Origin: Meandrina meandrites
Taxonomy: Eukaryota > Cnidaria > Anthozoa > Scleractinia > Meandrinidae
Assembly: GCA_963693305.1 (NCBI GenBank)
Contig: OY855906.1
Span: forward strand, 25,745,289-25,809,288
Reading direction: 5' to 3'
Length of the DNA: 64,000 nucleotides
How positions within the stretch are numbered: the stretch's first letter is position 1; the number at the start of each line of letters is the position of its first letter. Of this stretch, positions 1 through 10,885 are shown in pieces. The notes beneath the pieces were generated by a model, which was not told the DNA's origin, did no database searches, and was given only the letters and a program-made list of their open reading frames with translations. Both the position numbers and the translations under genes were made by a program.

Positions 1-848
1 AGCCAATGTTTGCTCTTTTCTTCTCTCCTACAATGAAACAGGTTTAAGTACTTTAATAATTTTTAAACAAAGTCAATATTCATAATGGCAAATACCCCCC
101 CCCCCCCCAACCCCCTCTCAACCAGGCCAGATAATTTTTTTCTGCCTAGTACGGTAACAGCCATACCAATTGGAAAAAAGAATCAATAAGTTACACAGCT
201 TGTAAAAACTTTCGGTTTAGCTGAACTGAACAGGTTTCCAAAGGGTTCCAAACCCTCTGAAAGGGTTTCTAAGTGACCTCAAACCCCCCAAAAACACTTT
301 TGTTGATACGACGTGTTTTTCCATGGAGGATCACAAATATAAAGTACCAATAAAAATTAATGTTTACATTATGCTTAATTTCAGTACCTCCAGATAATCC
401 TCTCTCAAAAGGACTTCCAATTTCTGAAAGATTAAAAAATCATGTATTAAATTACCAGTAAATTCTTTTGGTATTCAGTACACTCTACATACATTGTAAT
501 TGCTTCCGATAGGCAGCCTTCATATTCTTGAAAGCATTCGAGAAGTTTCGTTTGTTCTATCAGATCATGAATCAGCCTATCAGCAATCCCCTTTAAAATA
601 CAAGCCAGCCAATCAGCAGTCCCCTTATAATCGATGAAATTCATATGTGCTCCGTTTTGAAGGAAAGTTTAATGGCGTCTCGAACGGTGAATTCAGGATG
701 ATGTTTATCCCCTCTTGTAAATAAGAAACACATTTTTGGAGTTCAAAATGGAAAGAGCTAATCCTAAAGAACACTCGACCACCTAAAAACAGGACACCAA
801 GGTCTTCTAAGACCTAAAAAAAAGGTAAAGTCTGCGTCAAGCCTACAA
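1..848. other. No recognisable gene
   Basis: AT-rich sequence with a C run near 97-108. A short open frame on the minus strand (447-644) is partly built from a local duplication (two similar segments reading roughly GGGGAYTGCTGAT) and resembles no family I know. Nothing else is supportable. Confidence 0.5.
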
Positions 849-1085
849 AGTAGCATGAAGCGACTAGGAGTATTGCTACTCCCCCCTGGACGGGATGCTA
901 GTCCATCGCAGGGTTACCCCCAGCAGTAAATTTGCCGGTACCCATTTATACACCTGGGTGGAGAGAGGCACTATGAGAGTAAAGTATCTTGCCCAAGAAC
1001 ACAACGCAGTGCCCCGGCCAGGGCTCGAACCCGGACCGCCCGATCCGGAGTCCAGCGCACTAACCATTAGGCCACCGCGCCTCCC
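849..1085 (-). mobile_element. tRNA-derived SINE
   Basis: Read on the minus strand, the head (about 1085 to 1020) has a tRNA-like A box (TGGCCTAATGGTTAGTGCG) and B box (GGTTCGAGCCC). It is followed by a conserved body containing TTGGGCAAGATACTTTACTC and CCACCCAGGTGTATAAATGG and a tail with GACTAGCATCCCGTCCAGG. A second, diverged copy lies at 37146-37326. The shared body resembles the central domains known from metazoan SINEs. The tRNA-like part is a pol III promoter remnant, not a functional tRNA. Confidence 0.8.
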
Positions 1086-1099
1086 TCTAAGACCTAAAC

Positions 1100-1596
1100 A
1101 GCGATGTAAAGCAGAAAAGCACTCTTTGTATGTGGCCGAAAATTAATCAAGGTTTCAACAATGTATAGCTCGTAACAAAGTCAAGTTCAAATGGATGGTA
1201 ATTAAGTCTTCAAATGTTGATTTACTTTATAATCATTTAGCTGATTTCTTGAAACTGGATTCAATAATTTGGACATTTATGCTTTGTTGCTTTCCGTGAG
1301 CATCTGGAAAAACATAATGCATGCATGTGTTCCCGCACGCAACAGTGATGCAAGCGGGAAGTCGAAAGTCGCTTGCTTCTAAAAGCAAACGTACCATGCT
1401 TATTTAAATAAAACTTGGCCGACCTTTTCAAGACTGTGGTATTACTTACCAGTATACTTCATCTGCAACCTTTTGTTATCTTTCCATCAGAAAATATTTA
1501 TGAAGTTATTTTTCTGTACATTGAAATATTCTTGAAGTGTTACGGCAGCACTTCACTTCTCATTGAGAACTTCTAGTTGTAATTATAAAAGGCCTC
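1100..1596. other. No recognisable gene
   Basis: AT-rich single-copy-looking DNA; no coding or structural signal seen. Confidence 0.4.
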
Positions 1597-1700
1597 ATGT
1601 TAATTTCTGATAAACCCCTATTAAGAAGCCAACCTCTATTAAGAAGCCAGTTTGCCATTTCCCTGAGGGTGGCCACTTAATAGGGGTTCTACTGTACTAA
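1597..1700. repeat. MITE-like repeat fragment
   Basis: Contains imperfect inverted parts ACCCCTATTAAGAAGCC and GGCCACTTAATAGGGGTT, ending in TCTACTGTA. Short inverted ends and no coding capacity fit a dispersed MITE remnant. Confidence 0.45.
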
Positions 1701-2104
1701 ACAATTAATTTCTCTCCTACCCCCATCCCCTATTCAAACTATATATGTTGATGAGAGGTTAACCATATTAATTTTTGCATTATAACCAAAATTAAGAGCT
1801 TTATAGGATGATTAAAGAATTTAATCTAAAAGGCACTGATAGCAATTATAATCTTTCCTTAAATTATGCAGCTGTGAGAGGACCATATTTTAATAAATAA
1901 ACAACATGAACTCACTTGTCTCGAAACATTTTCTGACATCTAAGTTGTCAACAATTTCTTCAACCTATAAAAATACATACAATTTATTTGTAAGTTGTCA
2001 ATTAATTCTGAGACTGGTAGATTTTGACATGATGCTAATAATTTGCATACATGTAGTTAATCACCGTATATGGGGGAGTACCTTATGGTACATATTACCC
2101 ACCA
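1701..2104. other. No recognisable gene
   Basis: AT-rich; nothing supportable. Confidence 0.4.
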
Positions 2105-3527
2105 GAGGGGGACATTGGGGGTTGCTAAACACCGCATTACCGCAAAAAATATCGGCAAATACCGCAATACCGCAAAAAAATCCGGAAAATACCGCAATTT
2201 CATAGTAAGCCTGTGTAGGTGGCGAATTCGTTGACGCGGGGGCAAAATTAGGGCAATAACGAGCGATGGGACCTAGGAAACAATGACAAGGCTTTAAACT
2301 GGTCGTTAAAACAGGCAAATTGTTCATTAAAATGTGCGATAAAATAAGGCTGTTTCAGGTTGCTTCCGAAACGACCAGAAACAGCAAACAATGGTTGGGA
2401 AAAGGCGAATGATACGTTTTTAAGCGATGACGTCATTTTATGACGTCATCGGTTAATGCTGTAAAGTGGAAAAGCGATGGAATTTATGGAATTTTTGGTG
2501 TTACGGTGTTACGATTACTCCCTGAATTGAACCGAAGAGCATTGGGAACTAGGTGCGTGGTTTGTGTTCTTGTTGTATTCGTCGTGCGAGTGGACGGGAT
2601 CTGTTGTCTGCTGCAATCGACCGATCTTTCTAGAACCGAATAGAATTTGGAACTAACTTCAGGGATAAACGTCAGAAGAAAAGAATTCAAGTAAAACTCA
2701 ACAAGAAATCACGGCGTAGAACTCAAAGCAAAATACTCCCGGGCAGTTAGAAAGGACCGATTCTATGTATAAACGAAAGACACAAATTATATTTGATGTG
2801 TTTTATTAGATTTAGTAAACAGAAATCTTTACATTTTTTAAAAGAAAAAGGCTAAACATTTTCAAGACAGTGTTTGACCTTGTATCTTATGTCGTCAGTA
2901 TCGGATGTCGCGCTACAAGATAACGCAGCTTTTGTCAAACAGTCATTCAACACAGAAGTTGTTCAGGAATAAACGTCAGTAGAAAAGAAATCAAGTTTAA
3001 CTCAACAAGAAAGCACTGCGAAGAACTTAAAGCAAAATACTCCCGGGCAGTTAGAAAGGACTAATTCTAAGTATAAGTGAAAGAGAATAATTATATTTGA
3101 TGTGTTTTATAAGATTTAGTAAACAGAAATCTTTATTCTTTTTTTAAAAAACAAAAGGGCTCAACAATTTCAAGACAGCGTTTGACCTTGTATCATATGT
3201 CGTCAGTATCAGATATCTCCCTGCAACATAACGCAACTTTTGTCGAACAATCATTCAACACAGAAGTTGTCAGCTATTTTTATTAACTTTCTTGAAATTT
3301 TCTGTCAAATTTCCTGAAAACTCTTAAAGACCCCTTGTGAAACGTCATCGCTTCTGCATGCATTGCGTGCCGTTTATTTATACTAACTATCGTCGACCAA
3401 AACGCAAGAAAACGCGTCCCGCAGGTTTGGAGAATACCGCAATACCGCAATTCAAGATTAAAATTACCGAAATACCGCATGAAAAATTGGCCAATACCGC
3501 AATACCGCAAACCCCAATGTCCCCCTC
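2105..3527. mobile_element. Non-autonomous element with ACCGCAAT subterminal arrays
   Basis: A 16-bp terminal inverted repeat (GAGGGGGACATTGGGG at 2105-2120, its complement at 3512-3527) bounds about 1.4 kb. Just inside each end is a cluster of ATACCGCAAT units (about 2130-2203 and 3432-3510). The interior holds a tandem duplication (2659-3271) and no protein homology. No clear target-site duplication was found, so the exact boundaries are inferred from the inverted ends. Confidence 0.7.
2659..3271 (+). repeat. Two-copy ~305-bp tandem duplication
   Basis: Unit 1 (2659-2961) and unit 2 (2962-3271) run in the same order through AAATACTCCCGGGCAGTTAG, a TTTGATGTGTTTTAT stretch, GACCTTGTATC and CAACACAGAAGTTGT. 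The units differ by scattered substitutions and small indels. They lie inside the element at 2105-3527. Confidence 0.9.
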
Positions 3528-4589
3528 CTACCAAGTAAATTGGCCATATTAACAGGCTACAGCCCTGCATTACATGTATGGCCTTTTTTAAATTACCAGT
3601 TAATATACCTTACCCCTATTGCTCATTTTATCGAAGATTGTGTATTTGCCATGTTAAAAGAATCTGTAAATAGTTTTGTACGTGTTTGACACGCATGAAT
3701 TGAGACGTCAAATTAGACATCAATAAAATTGCCTTTCATAGGTTTCCTTTTGAAAATGTCTAGATTGTCTGTTTTGAGATCACTTTGTGTGTATATACTA
3801 AAACAACTATTCTTTTCAATCTCGGTGAATAGCGGCAGAATATTTACCTCGATTTCAAAGAATAATTGTTAATTATTGCCCTGTGACTCCCATCCCACTC
3901 CCCTGAGAGTCTGTACGGGCAGTCGCTTGCTCGTTTGTACACTCACATGACAACCAAATTTTTTCAGCTTGATGGGTTTACCAAAATACCTTACCCATGG
4001 TGCTCTGCTGGCATGCAAAACAGTACAACATTATATACAAATTATAACATGGTGTGTAGTGTCGAGTTGGCCAAAACTACATGTATCTCATATATATGCA
4101 GCAAGTGAGAGTGTAATAACTGTTCATTAAAAACACCCATGTACAAGTTATTGTTCCCGGGCCTGTTCTTGCTGATGCGTACAACTACGTAATTATTTGT
4201 GGTCCAATTGGTAAATGAGGTCATGTACAGTACCATGGCCTGTTACAAACCAATCAGAACTCAAAAATTATGCCAGGGCTAGTTTTAATAAATACATAAT
4301 ACATGTACCTTAAACAACAGATTTAGTCATAAATTCACAAATCACATTTCTCTTCAATCTGAGCTATTTTCACACATGTATGCTCTGACTAATTTTTGTC
4401 CTGATTTTGTATCACACAAATGACATAAACCCAACTGGGCGATGCTACCCTTACCCTTCTCCTGGTGTGAACCACATCAAAGTAAACTTTTAAAACACAA
4501 TTACAGCTTGCCTGATTTTCAAGATAAATCAATTGATGATTGATTCAGATTACATGCAATATATACAGTTGCGCAATTCCAAAGCCACT
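3528..4589. other. No recognisable gene
   Basis: AT-rich DNA without coding or repeat structure that I can name. Confidence 0.4.
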
Positions 4590-4730
4590 AAGTATGTGGC
4601 TATTAGACATTTTATATTTAGACATTTTATATTTTTAGAAATTGTATTTAGCAGGGCCCCTCTGGATACCAGCCACTGTGCGGAATGGGCTACCCTGCAT
4701 AAATAAAGTTTTACCTACCTACCTACCTAA
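4590..4730 (+). mobile_element. Probable LINE 3' tail plus (TACC)n microsatellite
   Basis: Contains GCAGGGCCCCTCTGGATACC and GGGCTACCCTGCATAAATAA followed by a short TACC microsatellite. I associate this context with 3' ends of cnidarian non-LTR retrotransposons. No coding part is present, so it would be a strongly 5'-truncated copy. Based on memory of similar tails; moderate certainty. Confidence 0.45.
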
Positions 4731-5025
4731 GTACTGTACAAGCCCTGAAGCAGCAACAAAAACTGCTGCTAACCTTGTTAGCCACATGTTAAGTTCACCC
4801 CTGGTGAAAATCTTTTTAAGATCCTTAAGGATCTTTAAAGATCTGCATAAGGATCTTTTGTGGACCTTGATAAGGATCTTTAAGGATCTTCATTCATATC
4901 CTCAAAGATCTTGCAGGATCTTTCAAGTCCCTGCCACGATCCTGCAGGTCCCTGCAAAGATCCTTAAGGATCCTTGAGGATCTTTGCAGATTTTTGCAAG
5001 ATCCTTGCTGATCCTTAAGGATCCT

Positions 5026-5402
5026 AACAAGAACCTGAAGGATCTTGGTAGGGGCCTGAAGGATCTTAGCAGGAACCTGAAGGATCTTAACAAGAACCTG
5101 AAGGATCCTAACAAGAACCTGAAGGATCTTGGCAGGAACCTGAAGGATTTTAGCAGGAACCTGAAGGATCCTAACAAGAACCTGAAGGATCCTAACAAGA
5201 ACCTGAAGGATCTTGGCAGGAACCTGAAGGATTTTAGCAGGAACCTGAAGGATCCTAACAAGAACCTGAAGGATCCTAACAAGAACCTGAAGGATCTTGG
5301 CAGGAACCTGAAGGATTTTAGCAGGAACCTGAAGGATCCTAACAAGAACCTGAGGGATCTTGGCAGGAACCTGAAGGATCTTCACAGGGGCTTTAAAGAT
5401 CT
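5026..5402. repeat. 21-bp minisatellite with 84-bp higher-order repeat
   Basis: Units of the form AACCTGAAGGATCNTRRCARG repeat every 21 bp. Unit types follow a recurring order of four (ending CCTAACAAG, CCTAACAAG, CTTGGCAGG, TTTAGCAGG), giving an 84-bp higher-order period repeated about three times. Since 21 is a multiple of three, long open frames appear on both strands; they are by-products of the repeat. Confidence 0.92.
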
Positions 5403-5791
5403 TGCAGGGTCCTGAAGGATCCTTAGAGGGTCCTACCAAGGATCATAAAAAATTCTGCAAAGATCCTGAAGGATCTTCACGTTTAAGTTGAGACCTGATC
5501 TGACTACAGGGAAATAGGATCTTGCTTTAGGAGTCCTGCAAATATTGTTGTGCTTCATTATGGGATAATTTTAAAAGATCCTCTTAGATTTCTTAAGGAT
5601 CATTTACTGTGAGTGAGATTAAAATGACTGTTCAAAGATTCAAAAATGAAAACTCAGAAAACTTTCAGAAAACTCTTTATTTGCATCTAGACAAAATAAG
5701 TATAATAATAACAAAAATAAAAAGCAGTGATTATACATTTGCTTACATAATTCCAAGAGTATTTTTGAAATATGGATATGTGATGTAGTAT

Positions 5792-5890
5792 AAAATGAAT
5801 TTCAGGTTAAAATGATTTACTGCAGATTTATTACCATAATCCTCAAAGAAAAATACTGTTTAAAATCATTTTGACCTGAAATTCATTTTC
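5792..5890. repeat. Inverted-repeat hairpin
   Basis: AAAATGAATTTCAGGT...AAAATGATTT on the left pairs with AAAATCATTTTGACCTG...TTCATTTT on the right: arms of about 27 bp around a 45-bp spacer. MITE-like, nested in the 4799-8965 element. Confidence 0.75.
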
Positions 5891-5969
5891 AAAACATGAG
5901 TGTCTCAAGGTCAAAATCAATCTGTTAAGAATGGTTTGCAACAAGAACCGTAAAAAGTAAAAATCTTAA

Positions 5970-6352
5970 AGGCAACCTCTGCTCTTGAGACAAGTTGACA
6001 TTGAGTTGTTTGTAATAGCGGCAAAATTACAAATTTTACCAGACAAGGGAGAAATAACATTTAATTATAATTTATAATAAACAGAAAAGATTATCATTTT
6101 GCATTTCCCCCAAGCTGCCATTTTGAATTTTATGCTGTCATTGCATTGCCGCTATATTGTTAGTAAGCAGAGGTTTTTTGTGTTAAACAGTTGTGCAATG
6201 TGTTGACGTGAAAAATCCAAAATGGAGGTGTGCAGGAAATTTAAAGCGATAATCGTGTCCGTTTATTGTTATAAAAGCTCCGTTGTCCAGTAAAATGTGT
6301 AATTTATTTCAAACAAATCAATGTCAACTTGCCTAAAGAGCAGACATTCCCT
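5970..6352. mobile_element. MITE with TTAA target duplication
   Basis: The left end AGGCAACCTCTGCTCTTGAG and the complement of the right end AGGGAATGTCTGCTCTTTAG continue into a shared CAAGTTGACATTGA segment (about 43 bp of inverted repeat). TTAA directly flanks both sides (5966-5969, 6353-6356). TTAA duplication is typical of piggyBac or Kolobok mobilisation. No coding capacity. Confidence 0.85.
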
Positions 6353-7250
6353 TTAAGTTAACACTGTACACCTCACAAAGCTAACTTGCCCTTCATTTCT
6401 TGCTTTGGCAATCATGCCCTTTGTTTTCATTGCAATATAAACAAGAAACGAAGAAACAAGGGCAAGAAAATTATACAATACTGCACCTAAATGCATTTAC
6501 TGAGACACAAACAATGGTTAAAAGTAAATATGGATTTGTGTCTGGTACCAAAAGAAGCTAAGAGCCCACTCTTGATTCAAGACCAGTTACATGTAAATCA
6601 GCAATTTTTTTCATGATTTTACTGTACTCACTCTATTTACAGGCTTTCTCATGTGAAAAAGCATGTATTAGTGGCTGCCTTTGAGTTATTTAAAATTCAA
6701 AGCTGTGAGTTTCAAAGACTACAATTTCCAGTGAGTCACATCCAAAATGTACTTGTGATTAAAATGATGGAAATATATCGCCTCATACATTTATGAATTA
6801 TCTTTCACTTAGCTTATTGTTTAAAAATAATTGCTCTGTTGATGAATGCCTTCTTCAAGCCCTTCTGCTTCAAGACCTACAACAAAATCACAAAATTATT
6901 TGATTGAAAGCAAGCATAAAAAGTCTTAATTATTTCCTTCCCCTTCCCTGCTAGAAGAGGTTCTTTTCTTTTAGCGATCACCCAGGAAAACAGCCTCTGC
7001 TAGCAGGGAATCCTTCCTCTGGAAGAAATTATTCATTACAGAAACATTTTCAGATCAACTTCTATAACAAGTTTAAATGCTAAAATCTTTCATATAAGCC
7101 ATTATCAAGAGAATAATCAATACTTGTGGACAAGAACGAAGCATATGCATTACAGAAATTCAAAATATCAACATCAAACTGACTGCATGTACTGCAGCTC
7201 AGATCACCGAGCAGAATGCAGATGATTACAAGAACGTTTGGCTAAACTGT

Positions 7251-7363
7251 AGAATACCGGGCCACTTATTTGCATCTCATTGAATTTGAATAGTTCCTTT
7301 TGTTTCTATATGCTTCGTTCTAAAAAGCGTTCAGAGATATGTTAATAAGTGGCCCGGTATTCT
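7251..7363. repeat. Inverted-repeat pair, 20-bp perfect arms
   Basis: AGAATACCGGGCCACTTATT (7251-7270) and its exact complement (7344-7363) flank 73 bp. AACGTTYG-like sequence lies just outside both arms. Small MITE-like insertion nested in the larger element. Confidence 0.85.
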
Positions 7364-9085
7364 AAAATCGCTCCGAACGTTTATCAATACTATTACTTAG
7401 AGAAGCCTTACAATACTTTCTTCTTAACTTACATTCTTTCTCAGAGCTGAAAGATGGTTATTTTGTTGCTTTATAAACATCATTTCTCCGTAAACTGTTC
7501 TTCTCTTCTGACCTTTGAAATCATGCGCGCATGTGAAGAGCGTTGCATCATGGGATAGAGAAACTCATTCCCAGGTTCTTCTCAGCATTCAAAACCAATA
7601 TGGCGGCTCGTGAACATTTCCACAGAAGAAACTCGGCTTTTTTACTCCATTCAGAGGCTTTTCATTTGCTGCAAAGTATTCAGGAATCATTTAAATAAGT
7701 GCATGGAGGTTTCAGGCTTTTTAAATCTCACAGAAATGATATGTGAGAAAGATAGTCATGTGGGAACTTTATGAAGACATCACTGTTCTCGGATGCGATT
7801 GTAATCTCTTTTTTATTCAACCTTGACCATTCCAAAAGGTAAAGTGACTGCTTTGGAAAGTGTGTTGTTTCCACAAGAGAAACTGAGCCTATATCAGCAA
7901 TAACAGTCCATGTAAGCTACTCGAAGATCAAGCTAAATGAGCTTAAAAAAATTGTTACTGTTTGTACTTTGCTTATGGAAATGTGAAGTGATTATGGCAT
8001 CAGAATGTGAAAGTGCAAAATTTTAACTGCCTGAATAGATAGGTAAACTATGTATATTTTTTTATTTTTCATGGAACAGCAGTGAAACTTGAATTGCTGA
8101 ATAAAATTGGAAATTGTGAACTACAATATTACTGTAGATCTTCATTAGAGGTTCATCTAGAGATTCTTGTAAGATCATCATAATTAAGGACCCTAACAAA
8201 GATCTTTGAAAGGATCCTTAAAATCTTAGTAAAGTCTTCATCATACCATTGAAAAGATCCTTGAAATGACCCTCTTCAAATTCTTCTTTAAGATCCTTGT
8301 GAAATCCTTAATGATCCTTAAGGATTTTGAGAAAGATCTTTGAAAGATCCTCTTATGATCCTTGTAAGGTCCTCAGCAAATTCTTCAGGATTCTCAAGGA
8401 TCCTGAGAAAGATCTTTGAAGGATCCTTTATAGGATCCAAATAAGATCCTTGCAAGTTCCTCATGAAATCCTTGAGGATCTTTAAGGAACCTGAGAAAGA
8501 TCTTTGAGGGATCCTTGACAGGATCTTCTCAAGATCCTTGTAAGATCCCCATCAATTCCTTGAGGATCTTTAAGGATCCTGAGAAAGTTCATTTAAAAGA
8601 TCCTTTTAAGATCTTTTTAAGATCCTCACAAGATCCTTGAGGATCCTAGAAGATCCAGACAAAGATCTTTAGAAGATCCTTGAAAAGATCTTCATAAGAA
8701 CCTAGTAAGATCTTCATCATATCCTTGAAAGGATTCTTTTAAGATCCTATAGGATCCTAAATATAATTTGGAGGATCCTGAAGGATCCTTGAAAAGATCT
8801 TTGATAGGATCTTTGTCAGGAACTTCATAAGATCTTTAAAAGATCCTTCTTAAATCCTTTAGGATCCTTGAAGATCCTAAAAAGATCCTTGTTTTCAAGG
8901 ATCTTTACAGGAACTTTGCAGATCTTGAAAGATCTTTGAAGATCCTGCAAAGATTTTCACCAGGGACAGATTGACACTGACGACTTTAAATAACTAAAGG
9001 ACTAAAATAATGATCTGTAGATTTTATTTTAAGATCCCAAGTCCACAGACATAAGTCTGTTATAATTACATTATTATAAAAGTAC

Positions 9086-9142
9086 CTTTTGTAACTTTTG
9101 TGCTTTGGATAATGTATCTGGTAATCTAAGCATTGCAGAAAA
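9086..9142 (-). CDS. ABCG half-transporter, exon 3 (19 codons)
   Basis: Preceded by a polypyrimidine tract and CAG acceptor and followed by a GTACTT donor on the minus strand. Phase 0 on both sides matches the end of exon 2. It encodes FSAMLRLPDTLSKAQKLQK, the conserved stretch just after the Q-loop segment of ABCG ATPase domains (usually T-x-A-M-L-R-L-P). The next exon, expected to carry the signature motif and Walker B, was not found in 1-9085, so the gene either continues past the left edge or is broken. Confidence 0.85.
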
Positions 9143-9304
9143 CTGAAAAAAAGTGAACAAAAATTTAATAACAACATTACACTTTCAAAGAGATCAGTTG
9201 ATGCATATATGTTTGTATACCAAAGGTCTTATTGCCCAACGGGCATATTTAATAGTAATGCACAACATGTAAACCAGAAACTTAACAAGATGTGAAATAT
9301 TTAC
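9143..9304 (-). other. ABCG intron 2
   Basis: Bounded by a GTAAAT donor after exon 2 and a TTTTTTTCAG acceptor before exon 3; 162 bp. The splice sites join the frames in phase 0. Confidence 0.8.
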
Positions 9305-9474
9305 TGTAAGAGTTTCCCTGAGGGTGAGATTTGCAAAGAAAATGTCTTCTTGTAAGACATAACAAATTTTCTTCTTCAGTTTCTTGTTTAATTTTGTTCC
9401 ATTGAGAAGAATTTCACCATCTTCAGTGGGCAACCTTCCAGCAAGAACATTGAGCAGTGTTGTTTTGCCAGAAC
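9305..9474 (-). CDS. ABCG half-transporter, exon 2 (Walker A to Q-loop)
   Basis: This exon carries the core of the nucleotide-binding domain of an ABCG (White-type) half-transporter, a membrane ATPase family that works as dimers exporting lipids or other hydrophobic substrates. On the minus strand it opens with GT after a TTTTAAG acceptor and completes the P-loop begun in exon 1: spliced, the motif reads GPSGSGKT. It continues [20 protein letters not shown] and then [18 protein letters not shown] with the Q-loop glutamine. It is 170 bp, entering in phase 1 and leaving in phase 0. Reading the exon through its donor gives only an artefactual extension. Substrate and subfamily cannot be told from this part. 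Confidence 0.9.
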
Positions 9475-9773
9475 CTTAAAAGTTAAAAAAAAAAATGGCC
9501 AGTGAAGACTTTAATGATTATTACACAATAAGCCTGCAGTGAGGTCAGACTGATGCAGGGGACAATGATATTTAACTGGCATGCATGTATGTCTTATGGC
9601 CATAACCCTAGGTGGGTATAGGGCTGGATGCATGCATGTAACATCACATTATATAATTATTACACCATTCATTAATTGGAGTTTTACAGCAGGCAAGCAG
9701 CCAGCCTGCAAGGCATACGAGTCGGAAATCCCAATAAAAAGGTTAACTGAACCACAAGCTAACTAAACTAACT

Positions 9774-9990
9774 GTAGGCTAACCAGAATGTTATTTAGGC
9801 TAACCAGAGTGCTATTTAGGCTAGCCAATGTGTTAATAGGCTAAATTAAGGGGATCGCATGGCTCGCAAGCCATGTGAACTATGGGAGCCAGAAATCCCT
9901 TGCCCCAATATAAAAGGCAAGCCAGCTGCAGGCTACCCAAGCTAACTGGAGTACTTTTTGGCTAGCAGAAGTGCTATATATTTAGACATT
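9774..9990. repeat. Short imperfect tandem repeats
   Basis: Units like GGCTAACCAGAGTGCTATTT recur about every 25 bp around 9774-9842 and in weaker form near 9940-9985. Low-complexity intron DNA. Confidence 0.6.
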
Positions 9991-10033
9991 CTACATACTG
10001 TTATTAAAAATGTGTTTGTTGTTCATTGTGATT

Positions 10034-10726
10034 TAAGATAGGAAAGATGAACATTTATTCATTTGTCTCACGATGGAATCGCTTTGAGCTGTCGATCGCG
10101 ACATTTCGACTGCAATCATCATCGCCAGAAACCCATAAGGGTTGAAACGTGTAACTCCCTATGATTCGCATTGTACAAAGCGTTTGAACATTCGTTTTCA
10201 TTAAGTACCATATGTGGAAAATCACGAGAAAAGATTCAACCAATCAAAATTGCAATATCTGGATTAAATTCACAGCATGCGCTAGCTCGCGCTAAATGGC
10301 ATAATCTTGTTTATGAACAATTTGGGTTGAATGAAGTTAAATTTGGTTAAATACTTCTGTTTCGTCGTCATTCAGTAGTCTGGAGAACTTCACTTGATAC
10401 TGTAATGAATTTCTTTAGTTTCTGTGAGTAATTTGCGGCGTTTTGGTTGAAATTCAAGTGACTTATCGCAAAACAGAAAATTTTGTTGCGTGTGTCGTTA
10501 CGTGTGTAAATCATTCGAGTACAAACTCTTTGTGTTGCCAAATATGGTACTTGGCAAAACTGAATATTCAAATGCTGTGAACGCGCGTTACATGTTTCAA
10601 CTCCTTATGAGTTTCTGTCATCGCCTAATGAAGACTAGCAGTATTGCAGTCGAAACGTCGCGATCAACAACTCAAAGCGATTCCATCATGAGACAAACGA
10701 AGAAACGTTCATCTTTCCTATTGTAC
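10034..10726. mobile_element. Element with ~110-190-bp inverted ends
   Basis: The left end (from ATAGGAAAGATGAACATTT) and the complement of the right end (ending GTTCATCTTTCCTAT) share GCGATTCCATC, a TCGCGAC block and TTGCAGTCGAAA. Similarity extends inwards to GTTTCAACTCCTTATG-like sequence. The interior is AT-rich with no coding homology. The right arm holds CTAATGA...GAAAC flanking a short stem, resembling a degenerate hammerhead core, but this is not secure. Confidence 0.7.
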
Positions 10727-10885
10727 ATACTGTGGAGTATTGTTGTATATACGACAAGATTATGACAGGCCTACAACGTGACTTAGGACCATTTACATGC
10801 ATACATTGTATGTGTCTGTCATTAGGTTGTGGTAGGTTGATTTACACAACACAATTTGTGTTGTAGTCATGGCATACCCCTTGTA

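Larger units (their letters stand above)
4799..8965. mobile_element. 4.2-kb non-autonomous element bounded by GATCCTTAAGGATC arrays
   Basis: The outer ends are inverted repeats: CCCTGGTGAAAATCTTT at 4799 and its complement ending at 8965. Inside each end is a long array of degenerate, self-complementary AAGGATCCTT/AAAGATCTTT motifs (about 4808-5480 and 8135-8950). The 2.65 kb between the arrays has no open frame of note and itself contains smaller inverted-repeat insertions. It lies on the 3' side of the recognised ABCG exons, probably within an intron of that gene. I saw no target-site duplication. Confidence 0.65.

Noticed and set aside
447..644. 65-codon frame as an ABCG exon
   Set aside because: No ABCG motif and contains an internal duplication.
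1020..1085. tRNA gene
   Set aside because: A and B boxes are present but it is fused to a SINE body and shows no convincing cloverleaf; same for 19905-19956 and 27180-27245.
895..1146. 83-codon open frame
   Set aside because: Lies inside a tRNA-derived SINE.
5026..5402. CRISPR-like array
   Set aside because: Contiguous tandem units without unique spacers in a eukaryotic context.
4894..5439. Long open frames on both strands (140-181 codons)
   Set aside because: Produced by a 21-bp repeat whose length is a multiple of three; composition is purely repetitive.
6830..6890. Minus-strand acceptor-like TTTTGTTGTAG followed by an open stretch as ABCG exon 4
   Set aside because: Translation does not match the expected region between Q-loop and signature motif.
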